Assembly (NCBI GenBank): GCA_035048485.1 | Contig: CM068586.1 | Span: 33,165,563 to 33,229,562, forward strand | Direction: 5' to 3' | DNA from: Pteria penguin | Taxonomy: Eukaryota > Mollusca > Bivalvia > Pterioida > Pteriidae | Length of the DNA: 64,000 nt | Shown: positions 11,567 through 23,772 of the stretch, one piece after another | Layout of the letters: each line of letters starts with the position of its first letter | Numbering within the stretch: the first letter of the stretch is position 1 | Translations under genes and position numbers: made by a program | Notes under the pieces: model-generated | Database searches by the model: none | Seen by the model: the letters and a program-made list of their open reading frames with translations, nothing else | What the model was told of the DNA's origin: nothing

Positions 11567-11572
11567 AATAAA
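11567..11572 (+). terminator. Poly(A) signal of the FkbM-domain gene
   Basis: Canonical AATAAA 179 bp after the stop codon, giving a short 3' UTR. It lies 28 bp before the assembly gap, so the cleavage site may fall at or inside the gap. Confidence 0.6.
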
Positions 11573-11599
11573 GTTAAATGTTGTCTTGATGTGCTTAGA

Positions 11600-12099
11600 N
11601 NNNNNNNNNNNNNNNNNNNNNNNNNNNNNNNNNNNNNNNNNNNNNNNNNNNNNNNNNNNNNNNNNNNNNNNNNNNNNNNNNNNNNNNNNNNNNNNNNNNN
11701 NNNNNNNNNNNNNNNNNNNNNNNNNNNNNNNNNNNNNNNNNNNNNNNNNNNNNNNNNNNNNNNNNNNNNNNNNNNNNNNNNNNNNNNNNNNNNNNNNNNN
11801 NNNNNNNNNNNNNNNNNNNNNNNNNNNNNNNNNNNNNNNNNNNNNNNNNNNNNNNNNNNNNNNNNNNNNNNNNNNNNNNNNNNNNNNNNNNNNNNNNNNN
11901 NNNNNNNNNNNNNNNNNNNNNNNNNNNNNNNNNNNNNNNNNNNNNNNNNNNNNNNNNNNNNNNNNNNNNNNNNNNNNNNNNNNNNNNNNNNNNNNNNNNN
12001 NNNNNNNNNNNNNNNNNNNNNNNNNNNNNNNNNNNNNNNNNNNNNNNNNNNNNNNNNNNNNNNNNNNNNNNNNNNNNNNNNNNNNNNNNNNNNNNNNNN
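11600..12099. other. Assembly gap, exactly 500 N
   Basis: 500 consecutive N, a fixed placeholder length. Open frames crossing it are meaningless. Confidence 0.99.
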
Positions 12100-12772
12100 C
12101 ATGTCTAAGGGGCCTGTAAATTGATAACACTTTATGACTTTTACCTGGTTTAGCCTTTCAGTTTTTTTCGTTACACATTGAATAAACATGCTCTAATCCA
12201 ATTTTAATCAATTTGTGAGTCATATTGATTTTTGAATAATACTCTTGAAAGCTAAATCTGCCATTTTCTGTACAAAAATACAGACATTCCATGATGTTAT
12301 TATTTCATGTAGAACTTTGGAGGTAAATGATGTTATACACATTTCGGCTTAATTCGGTTGTGTTTTTGACTTGTACGGGGAAGATCATATGATAATTTTT
12401 ATCGAAAATCCCAAAAAATTCACATCGAACTGCGTATTTTTACAAATTCAAGTTTCACAGTCCACAATGTAAAAAGTGCACAAAATAAAAAAAAATTGAG
12501 GTAAAATTCTGTAAATACTGTTTCAAATGTCTTAAATATCCAACACAATGGAATCAAATCAGTCATCCATGCAAAATACACAAAATTAATTTGTTAAAAT
12601 TTGGCAAATTTAAACCACCCCCCTTTTTTTCTAGAAATTTCAATATTGAAAATTTAAGGCATTTTGGATCAAAATTTGGGGCAAATTTGATATGACTTTA
12701 GGTTAAATGGACTGCATGAACAAGAAAATGAGGTCAAACTGCATTTTTGAGAAATTTAGTATTTGGCCTATA
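12100..12772. repeat. Long spacer copy 1 (left-truncated by the gap)
   Basis: Matches the last ~673 bp of the full spacer at 13212-14070. The contig begins inside it at CATGTCTAAGGGGCC, equivalent to 13398. Confidence 0.9.
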
Positions 12773-13216
12773 GGTCAAAGCATAGTAATTCCATTTCCCA
12801 TAGGGTCCCATGTTAAATTACCGAACTTCCAGCAAGATTTACACAACATCCTACATTTTAGCTATATATAATCCACATATCAAGATGTTTGTCAGACCCT
12901 CCTCTATCAGAATTTTAACAGTTTACTATAGGTTATCCACCTTAATTTCGAGAAAATCATGCTGGAAGGGGGAAACCCCCAAAAATTGGCCAAAATTCAA
13001 ATGTAAACAACCACCCCTTTTTAGGGCATTAAATTTTTACATTAGCGAAATGAGATAAGAATTCATGATTTTACAGCAGAATCAATCTTTATTTATACAT
13101 AAATCAAATAATTTCATCCAATCACAGCTCCTGATACATTGAAATAGTAGTCCCTCTCTCCCTACACCACATCAGCCAATCACGGCTCTCGTTAATTACC
13201 TTTCTTTGACCTATAG
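12768..13216. mobile_element. MITE-like satellite unit flanked by spacer on both sides
   Basis: The only unit here with an 859-bp-type spacer on both sides, so its ends are visible. It starts CTATAGGTCAAAG (12768-12780) and ends with the exact reverse complement CTTTGACCTATAG (13204-13216). The similarity continues inward: GGTCAAAGcAtaGTAATT on the left against GGTCAAAGaAagGTAATT on the right when reversed. An inverted repeat of about 24 bp with TA or TATA at the outer edge is the form of a non-autonomous DNA transposon with TA-type target duplication. No transposase is encoded. The alternative is a satellite with a palindromic joint that never transposed. Confidence 0.55.
12810..13058 (+). 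other. 82-codon open frame recurring in satellite units
   Basis: First of about 19 clean full-length occurrences; others start for example at 14108, 14552, 14996, 16327, 18105, 20291, 23810, 26934 and 32272. The frame starts at the ATG of CCCATGTTAAATTACC and ends in ATGAGATAA. It has no recognisable domain, signal peptide or membrane segment. It survives because copies are nearly identical: where bases differ, single-base indels in A or C runs break it freely (15441, 15884, 17215, 31384), which argues against selection on a protein. Recorded so that it is not mistaken for a gene family. Confidence 0.5.
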
Positions 13217-14070
13217 AGGCATTTAACTACTTTATCAAACTAGGAAAGCCGCTATCAAGCAAAAGTGTGTTGATTTCTGAATAAAATGACACAAATTTCA
13301 TGAAAATCCATGCAGTGATTCATAAGCAATGCCACTTTAAAGATGCCTACCCCCATCTGGAGTGTACTGAAAATGGGCACAAATTTGGATTAGGGGTCAT
13401 GTCTAAGGGGCCTGTAAATTGATAACACTTTATGACTTTTACCTGGTTTAGCCTTTCAGTTTTTTTCGTTACACATTGAATAAACATGCTCTAATCCAAT
13501 TTTAATCAAATTGTGAGTCATATTGATTTTTGAATAATACTCTTGAAAGCTAAATCTGCCATTTTCTGTACAAAAATACAGACATTCCATGATGTTATTA
13601 TTTCATGTAGAACTTTGGAGGTAAATGATGTTATACACATTTCGGCTTAATTCGGTGTGTTTTTGACTTGTACGGGGAAGATCATATGATAATTTTTATC
13701 GAAAATCCCAAAAAATTCACATCGAACTGCGTATTTTTACAAATTCAAGTTTCACAGTCCACAATGTAAAAAGTGCACAAAATAAAAAAAAAATTGAGGT
13801 AAAATTCTGTAAATACTGTTTCAAATGTCTTAAATATCCAACACAATGGAATCAAATCAGTCATCCATGCAAAATACACAAAATTAATTTGTTAAAATTT
13901 GGCAAATTTAAACCACCCCCCTTTTTTTCTAGAAATTTCAATATTGAAAATTTAAGGCATTTTGGATCAAAATTTGGGGCAAATTTGATATGACTTTAGG
14001 TTAAATGGACTGCATGAACAAGAAAATGAGGTCAAACTGCATTTTTGAGAAATTTAGTATTTGGCCTATA
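13212..14070. repeat. Long spacer copy 2 (859 bp)
   Basis: Begins TATAGAGGCATTTAAC and ends TTTGGCCTATA, between CTTTGACC of one unit and GGTCAAAG of the next. AT-rich, no long open frame, no recognised domain. Its own ends are weakly inverted beyond the 5 bp TATAG/CTATA. The AGGAA of ordinary joints is absent. Confidence 0.9.
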
Positions 14071-17000
14071 GGTCAAAGCATAGTAATTCCATTTCCCATA
14101 GGGTCCCATGTTAAATTACCGAACTTCCAGCAAGATTTACACAACATCCTACATTTTAGCTATATATAATCCACATATCAAAATGTTTGTCAGACCCTCC
14201 TCTATCAGAATTTTAACAGTTTACTATAGGTTATCCACCTTAATTTCGAGAAAATCATGCTGGAAGGGGGATACCCCCAAAAATTGGCCAAAATTCAAAT
14301 GTAAACAACCACCCCTTTTTAGGGCATTAAATTTTTACATTAGCGAAATGAGATAAAAATTCATGATTTTACAGCAGAATCAATCTTTATTTATACATAA
14401 ATCAAATAATTTCATCCAATCACAGCTCCTGATACATTGAAATAGTAGTCCCTCTCTCCCTACACCACATCAGCCAATCACGGCTCTCGTTAATTACCTT
14501 TCTTTGACCAGGAAGGTCAAAGCATAGTAATTCCATTTCCCATAGGGTCCCATGTTAAATTACCGAACTTCCAGCAAGATTTACACAACATCCTACATTT
14601 TAGCTATATATAATCCACATATCAAAATGTTTGTCAGACCCGCCTCTATCAGAATTTTAACAGTTTACTATAGGTTATCCACCTTAATTTCGAGAAAATC
14701 ATGCTGGAAGGGGGATACCCCCAAAAATTGGCCAAAATTCAAATGTAAACAACCACCCCTTTTTAGGGCATTAAATTTTTACATTAGCGAAATGAGATAA
14801 AAATTCATGATTTTACAGCAGAATCAATCTTTATTTATACATAAATCAAATAATTTCATCCAATCACAGCTCCTGATACATTGAAATAGTAGTCCCTCTC
14901 TCCCTACACCACATCAGCCAATCACGGCTCTCGTTAATTACCTTTCTTTGACCAGGAAGGTCAAAGCATAGTAATTCCATTTCCCATAGGGTCCCATGTT
15001 AAATTACCGAACTTCCAGCAAGATTTACACAACATCCTACATTTTAGCTATATATAATCCACATATCAAAATGTTTGTCAGACCCTCCTCTATCAGAATT
15101 TTAACAGTTTACTATAGGTTATCCACCTTAATTTCGAGAAAATCATGCTGGAAGGGGGATACCCCCAAAAATTGGCCAAAATTCAAATGTAAACAACCAC
15201 CCCTTTTTAGGGCATTAAATTTTTACATTAGCGAAATGAGATAAAAATTCATGATTTTACAGCAGAATCAATCTTTATTTATACATAAATCAAATAATTT
15301 CATCCAATCACAGCTCCTGATACATTGAAATAGTAGTCCCCTCTCTCCCTACACCACATCAGCCAATCACGGCTCTCGTTAATTACCTTTCTTTGACCAG
15401 GAAGGTCAAAGCATAGTAATTCCATTTCCCATAGGGTCCCATGTTAAATTACCGAACTTCCAGCAAGATTTACACAACATCCTACATTTTAGCTATATAT
15501 AATCCACATATCAAAATGTTTGTCAGACCCTCCTCTATCAGAATTTTAACAGTTTACTATAGGTTATCCACCTTAATTTCGAGAAAATCATGCTGGAAGG
15601 GGGATACCCCCAAAAATTGGCCAAAATTCAAATGTAAACAACCACCCTTTTTAGGGCATTAAATTTTTACATTAGCGAAATGAGATAAAAATTCATGATT
15701 TTACAGCAGAATCAATCTTTATTTATACATAAATCAAATAATTTCATCCAATCACAGCTCCTGATACATTGAAATAGTAGTCCCTCTCTCCCTACACCAC
15801 ATCAGCCAATCACGGCTCTCGTTAATTACCTTTCTTTGACCAGGAAGGTCAAAGCATAGTAATTCCATTTCCCATAGGGTCCCATGTTAAATTACCGAAC
15901 TTCCAGCAAGATTTACACAACATCCTACATTTTAGCTATATATAATCCACATATCAAAATGTTTGTCAGACCCTCCTCTATCAGAATTTTAACAGTTTAC
16001 TATAGGTTATCCACCTTAATTTCGAGAAAATCATGCTGGAAGGGGGATAACCCCAAAATTGGCCAAAATTCAAATGTAAACAACCACCCCTTTTTAGGGC
16101 ATTAAATTTTTACATTAGCGAAATGAGATAAAAATTCATGATTTTACAGCAGAATCAATCTTTATTTATACATAAATCAAATAATTTCATCCAATCACAG
16201 CTCCTGATACATTGAAATAGTAGTCCCTCTCTCCCTACACCACATCAGCCAATCACGGCTCTCGTTAATTACCTTTCTTTGACCAGGAAGGTCAAAGCAT
16301 AGTAATTCCATTTCCCATAGGGTCCCATGTTAAATTACCGAACTTCCAGCAAGATTTACACAACATCCTACATTTTAGCTATATATAATCCACATATCAA
16401 AATGTTTGTCAGACCCTCCTCTATCAGAATTTTAACAGTTTACTATAGGTTATCCACCTTAATTTCGAGAAAATCATGCTGGAAGGGGGATACCCCCAAA
16501 AATTGGCCAAAATTCAAATGTAAACAACCACCCCTTTTTAGGGCATTAAATTTTTACATTAGCGAAATGAGATAAAAATTCATGATTTTACAGCAGAATC
16601 AATCTTTATTTATACATAAATCAAATAATTTCATCCAATCACAGCTCCTGATACATTGAAATAGTAGTCCCTCTCTCCCTACACCACATCAGCCAATCAC
16701 GGCTCTCGTTAATTACCTTTCTTTGACCAGGAAGGTCAAAGCATAGTAATTCCATTTCCCATAGGGTCCCATGTTAAATTACCGAACTTCCAGCAAGATT
16801 TACACAACATCCTACATTTTAGCTATATATAATCCACATATCAAAATGTTTGTCAGACCCTCCTCTATCAGAATTTTAACAGTTTACTATAGGTTATCCA
16901 CCTTAATTTCGAGAAAAATCATGCTGGAAGGGGGATAACCCCAAAATTGGCCAAAATTCAAATGTAAACAACCACCCCTTTTTAGGGCATTAAATTTTTA

Positions 17001-19394
17001 CATTAGCGAAATGAGATAAAAATTCATGATTTTACAGCAGAATCAATCTTTATTTATACATAAATCAAATAATTTCATCCAATCACAGCTCCTGATACAT
17101 TGAAATAGTAGTCCCTCTCTCCCTACACAACATCAGCCAATCACGGCTCTCGTAAATTACCTTTCTTTGACCAGGAAGGTCAAAGCATAGTAATTCCATT
17201 TCCCATAGGGTCCCATGTTAAATTACCAAACTTCCAGCAAGATTTACACAACATCCTACATTTTAGCTATATATAATCCACATATCAAAATGTTTGTCAG
17301 ACCCTCCTCTATCAGAATTTTAACAGTTTACTATAGGTTATCCACCTTAATTTCGAGAAAATCATGCTGGAAGGGGGATACCCCCAAAAATTGGCCAAAA
17401 TTCAAATGTTAAACAACCACCCCTTTTTAGGGCATTAAATTTTTACATTAGCGAAATGAGATAAAAATTCATGATTTTTACAGCAGAATCAATCTTTATT
17501 TATACATAAATCAAATAATTTCATCCAATCACAGCTCCTGATACATTGAAATAGTAGTCCCTCTCTCCCTACACCACATCAGCCAATCACGGCTCTCGTT
17601 AATTACCTTTCTTTGACCAGGAAGGTCAAAGCATAGTAATTCCATTTCCCATAGGGTCCCATGTTAAATTACCGAACTTCCAGCAAGATTTACACAACAT
17701 CCTACATTTTAGCTATATATAATCCACATATCAAAATGTTTGTCAGACCCTCCTCTATCAGAATTTTAACAGTTTACTATAGGTTATCCACCTTAATTTC
17801 GAGAAAATCATGCTGGAAGGGGGATACCCCCAAAATTGGCCAAAATTCAAATGTAAACAACCACCCCTTTTTAGGGCATTAAATTTTCACATTAGCGAAA
17901 TGAGATTTAAATTCATGATTTTACAGCAGAATCAATCTTTATTTATACATAAATCAAATAATTTCATCCAATCACAGCTCCTGATACATTGAAATAGTAG
18001 TCCCTCTCTCCCTACACCACATCAGCCAATCACGGCTCTCGTTAATTACCTTTCTTTGACCAGGAAGGTCAAAGCATAGTAATTCCATTTTCCCATAGGG
18101 TCCCATGTTAAATTACCGAACTTCCAGCAAGATTTACACAACATCCTACATTTTAGCTATATATAATCCACATATCAAAATGTTTGTCAGACCCTCCTCT
18201 ATCAGAATTTTAACAGTTTACTATAGGTTATCCACCTTAATTTCGAGAAAATCATGCTGGAAGGGGGATACCCCCAAAAATTGGCCAAAATTCAAATGTA
18301 AACAACCACCCCTTTTTAGGGCATTAAATTTTTACATTAGCGAAATGAGATAAAAATTCATGATTTTAGAGCAGAATCAATCTTTATTTATACATAAATC
18401 AAATAATTTCATCCAATCACAGCTCCTGATACATTGAAATAGTAGTCCCTCTCTCCCTACACCACATCAGCCAATCACGGCTCTCGTTAATTACCTTTCT
18501 TTGACCAGGAAGGTCAAAGCATAGTAATTCCATTTCCCATAGGGTCCCATGTTAAATTACCGAACTTCCAGCAAGATTTACACAACATCCTACATTTTAG
18601 CTATATATAATCCACATATCAAAATGTTTGTCAGACCCTCCTCTATCAGAATTTTAACAGTTTACTATAGGTTATCCACCTTAATTTCGAGAAAATCATG
18701 CTGGAAGGGGGATACCCCCAAAAATTGGCCAAAATTCAAATGTAAACAACCACCCCTTTTTAGGGCATTAAATTTTTACACTAGCGAAATGAGATAAAAA
18801 TTCATGATTTTACAGCAGAATCAATCTTTATTTATACATAAATCAAATAATTTCATCCAATCACAGCTCCTGATACATTGAAATAGTAGTCCCTCTCTCC
18901 CTACACCACATCAGCCAATCACGGCTCTCGTTAATTACCTTTCTTTGACCAGGAAGGTCAAAGCATAGTAATTCCATTTCCCATAGGGTCCCATGTTAAA
19001 TTACCGAACTTCCAGCAAGATTTACACAACATCCTACATTTTAGCTATATGTAATCCACATATCAAAATGTTTGTCAGACCCTCCTCTATCAGAATTTTA
19101 ACTTTTAACTATAGGTTATCCACCTTAATTTCGAGAAAATCATGCTGGAAGGGGGATACCCCCAAAAATTGGCCAAAATTCAAATGTAAACAACCACCCC
19201 TTTTTAGGGCATTAAATTTTTACATTAGCGAAATGAGATAAAAATTCATGATTTTACAGCAGAATCAATCTTTATTTATACATAGATCAACTAATTTCAT
19301 CCAATCACAGCTCCTAATACATTGAAATAGTAGTCCCTCTCTCCCTACACCACATCAGCCAATCACGGCTCTCGTTAATTACCTTTCTTTGACC
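14071..19394. repeat. Run of 12 short satellite units
   Basis: Twelve consecutive ~444-bp units with landmark ATGs at 14108, 14552, 14996, 15441, 15884, 16327, 16771, 17215, 17661, 18105, 18549 and 18993, all in one orientation. Confidence 0.9.
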
Positions 19395-20253
19395 TATAGA
19401 GGCATTTAACTACTTTATCAAACTAGGAAAGCCGCTATCAAACAAAAGTGTGTTGATTTCTGAATAAAATGACACAAATTTCATGAAAATCCATGCAGTG
19501 ATTCATAAGCAATGCCATTTTAAAGATGCCTACCCCCATCTGGAGTGTACTGAAAATGGGCACAAATTTGGATTAGGGGTCATGTCTAAGGGGCCTGTAA
19601 ATTGATAACACTTTATGACTTTTACCTGGTTTAGCCTTTCAGTTTTTTTCGTTACACATTGAATAAACATGCTCTAATCCAATTTTAATCAATTTGTGAG
19701 TCATATTGATTTTTGAATAATACTCTTGAAAGCTAAATCTGCCATTTTCTGTACAAAAATACAGACATTCCATGATGTTATTATTTCATGTAGAACTTTG
19801 GAGGTAAATGATGTTATACACATTTCGGCTTAATTCGGTGTGTTTTTGACTTGTACGGGGAAGATCATATGATAATTTTTATCGAAAATCCCAAAAAATT
19901 CACATCGAACTGCGTATTTTTACAAATTCAAGTTTCACAGTCCACAATGTAAAAAGTGCACAAAATAAAAAAAAATTGAGGTAAAATTCTGTAAATACTG
20001 TTTCAAATGTCTTAAATATCCAACACAATGGAATCAAATCAGTCATCCATGCAAAATACACAAAATTAATTTGTTAAAATTTGGCAAATTTAAACCACCC
20101 CCCTTTTTTTCTAGAAATTTCAATATTGAAAATTTAAGGCATTTTGGATCAAAATTTTGGGGCAAATTTGATATGACTTTAGGTTAAATGGACTGCATGA
20201 ACAAGAAAATGAGGTCAAACTGCATTTTTGAGAAATTTAGTATTTGGCCTATA
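19395..20253. repeat. Long spacer copy 3 (859 bp)
   Basis: Nearly identical to copy 2. Differences include CAAACAAAAGTG for CAAGCAAAAGTG and CAATGCCATTTT for CAATGCCACTTT, both shared with copy 4. Confidence 0.9.
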
Positions 20254-22914
20254 GGTCAAAGCATAGTAATTCCATTTCCCATAGGGTCCCATGTTAAATT
20301 ACCGAACTTCCAGCAAGATTTACACAACATCCTACATTTTAGCTATATATAATCCACATATCAAAATGTTTGTCAGACCCTCCTCTATCAGAATTTTAAC
20401 AGTTTACTATAGGTTATCCACCTTAATTTCGAGAAAATCATGCTGGAAGGGGGAAACCCCCAAAAATTGGCCAAAATTCAAATGTAAACAACCACCCCTT
20501 TTTAGGGCATTAAATTTTTACATTAGCGAAATGAGATAAAAATTCATGATTTTACAGCAGAATCAATCTTTATTTATACATAAATCAAATAATTTCATCC
20601 AATCACAGCTCCTGATACATTGAAATAGTAGTCCCTCTCTCCCTACACCACATCAGCCAATCACGGCTCTCGTTAATTACCTTTCTTTGACCAGGAAGGT
20701 CAAAGCATAGTAATTCCATTTCCCATAGGGTCCCATGTTAAATTACCGAACTTCCAGCAAGATTTACACAACATCCTACATTTTAGCTATATATAATCCA
20801 CATATCAAAATGTTTGTCAGACCCTCCTCTATCAGAATTTTAACAGTTTACTATAGGTTATCCACCTTAATTTCGAGAAAATCATGCTGGAAGGGGGATA
20901 CGCCCAAAAATTGGCCAAAATTCAAATGTAAACAACCACCCCTTTTTAGGGCATTAAATTTTTACATTAGCGAAATGAGATAAAAATTCATGATTTTACA
21001 GCAGAATCAATCTTTATTTATACATAAATCAAATAATTTCATCCAATCACAGCTCCTGATACATTGAAATAGTAGTCCCTCTCTCCCTACACCACATCAG
21101 CCAATCACGGCTCTCGTTAATTACCTTTCTTTGACCAGGAAGGTCAAAGCATAGTAATTCCATTTCCCATAGGGTCCCATGTTAAATTACCGAACTTCCA
21201 GCAAGATTTACACAACATCCTACATTTTTAGCTATATATAATCCACATATCAAAATGTTTGTCAGACCCTCCTCTATCAGAATTTTAACAGTTTACTATA
21301 GGTTATCCACCTTAATTTCGAGAAAATCATGCTGGAAGGGGGATACCCCCAAAAATTGGCCAAAATTCAAATGTAAACAACCACCCCTTTTTAGGGCATT
21401 AAATTTTCACATTAGCGAAATGAGATTTAAATTCATGATTTTACAGCAGAATCAATCTTTATTTATACATAAATCAAATAATTTCATCCAATCACAGCTC
21501 CTGATACATTGAAATAGTAGTCCCTCTCTCCCTACACCACATCAGCCAATCACGGCTCTCGTTAATTACCTTTCTTTGACCAGGAAGGTCAAAGCATAGT
21601 AATTCCATTTCCCATAGGGTCCCATGTTAAATTACCGAACTTCCAGCAAGATTTACACAACATCCTACATTTTAGCTATATATAATCCACATATCAAAAT
21701 GTTTGTCAGACCCTCCTCTATCAGAATTTTAACAGTTTACTATAGGTTATCCACCTTAATTTCGAGAAAATCATGCTGGAAGGGGGATACCCCCAAAAAT
21801 TGGCCAAAATTCAAATGTAAACAACCACCCCTTTTTAGGGCATTAAATTTTTACATTAGCGAAATGAGATAAAAATTCATGATTTTAGAGCAGAATCAAT
21901 CTTTATTTATACATAAATCAAATAATTTCATCCAATCACAGCTCCTGATACATTGAAATAGTAGTCCCTCTCTCCCTACACCACATCAGCCAATCACGGC
22001 TCTCGTTAATTACCTTTCTTTGACCAGGAAGGTCAAAGCATAGTAATTCCATTTCCCATAGGGTCCCATGTTTAAATTACCGAACTTCCAGCAAGATTTA
22101 CACAACATCCTACATTTTAGCTATATATAATCCACATATCAAAATGTTTGTCAGACCCTCCTCTATCAGAATTTTAACAGTTTACTATAGGTTATCCACC
22201 TTAATTTCGAGAAAATCATGCTGGAAGGGGGATACCCCCAAAAATTGGCCAAAATTCAAATGTAAACAACCACCCCTTTTTAGGGCATTAAATTTTTACA
22301 CTAGCGAAATGAGATAAAAATTCATGATTTTACAGCAGAATCAATCTTTATTTATACATAAATCAAATAATTTCATCCAATCACAGCTCCTGATACATTG
22401 AAATAGTAGTCCCTCTCTCCCTACACCACATCAGCCAATCACGGCTCTCGTTAATTACCTTTCTTTGACCAGGAAGGTCAAAGCATAGTAATTCCATTTC
22501 CCATAGGGTCCCATGTTAAATTACCGAACTTCCAGCAAGATTTACACAACATCCTACATTTTAGCTATATGTAATCCACATATCAAAATGTTTGTCAGAC
22601 CCTCCTCTATCAGAATTTTAACAGTTTACTATAGGTTATCCACCTTAATTTCGAGAAAATCATGCTGGAAGGGGGATACCCCCAAAAATTGGCCAAAATT
22701 CAAATGTAAACAACCACCCCTTTTTAGGGCATTAAATTTTTACATTAGCGAAATGAGATAAAAATTCATGATTTTACAGCAGAATCAATCTTTATTTATA
22801 CATAGATCAACTAATTTCATCCAATCACAGCTCCTAATACATTGAAATAGTAGTCCCTCTCTCCCTACACCACATCAGCCAATCACGGCTCTCGTTAATT
22901 ACCTTTCTTTGACC

Positions 22915-23772
22915 TATAGAGGCATTTAACTACTTTATCAAACTAGGAAAGCCGCTATCAAACAAAAGTGTGTTGATTTCTGAATAAAATGACACAAATT
23001 TCATGAAAATCCATGCAGTGATTCATAAGCAATGCCATTTTAAAGATGCCTACCCCCATCTGGAGTGTACTGAAAATGGGCACAAATTTGGATTAGGGGT
23101 CATGTCTAAGGGGCCTGTAAATTGATAACACTTTATGACTTTTACCTGGTTTAGCCTTTCAGTTTTTTTCGTTACACATTGAATAAACATGCTCTAATCC
23201 AATTTTAATCAATTTGTGAGTCATATTGATTTTTGAATAATACTCTTGAAAGCTAAATCTGCCATTTTCTGTACAAAAATACAGACATTCCATGATGTTA
23301 TTATTTCATGTAGAACTTTGGAGGTAAATGATGTTATACACATTTCGGCTTAATTCGGTGTGTTTTTGACTTGTACGGGGAAGATCATATGATAATTTTT
23401 ATCGAAAATCCCAAAAAATTCACATCGAACTGCGTATTTTTACAAATTCCAGTTTCACAGTCCACAATGTAAAAAGTGCACAAAATAAAAAAAAATTGAG
23501 GTAAAATTCTGTAAATACTGTTTCAAATGTCTTAAATATCCAACAAATTGGAATCAAATCAGTCATCCATGCAAAATACACAAAATTAATTTGTTAAAAT
23601 TTGGCAAATTTAAACCACCCCCCTTTTTTTCTAGAAATTTCAATATTGAAAATTTAAGGCATTTTGGATCAAAATTTGGGGCAAATTTGATATGACTTTA
23701 GGTTAAATGGACTGCATGAACAAGAAAATGAGGTCAAACTGCATTTTTGAGAAATTTAGTATTTGGCCTATA
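22915..23772. repeat. Long spacer copy 4 (858 bp)
   Basis: Shares the diagnostic bases of copy 3, as expected for the duplicated higher-order block. Private change ACAAATTGG for ACACAATGG near 23544. No spacer occurs further right in the array. Confidence 0.9.

Noticed and set aside
11433..12189. Long open frames spanning the N gaps (also 43456-44061)
   Set aside because: Ns cannot contain stops, so the frames are artefacts.
14509..14530. CTTTGACCAGGAAGGTCAAAG joint read as an everted nuclear-receptor element
   Set aside because: TGACC/AGGTCA half-sites are present, but the palindrome is fully explained by the unit's inverted termini; no evidence of regulatory function.
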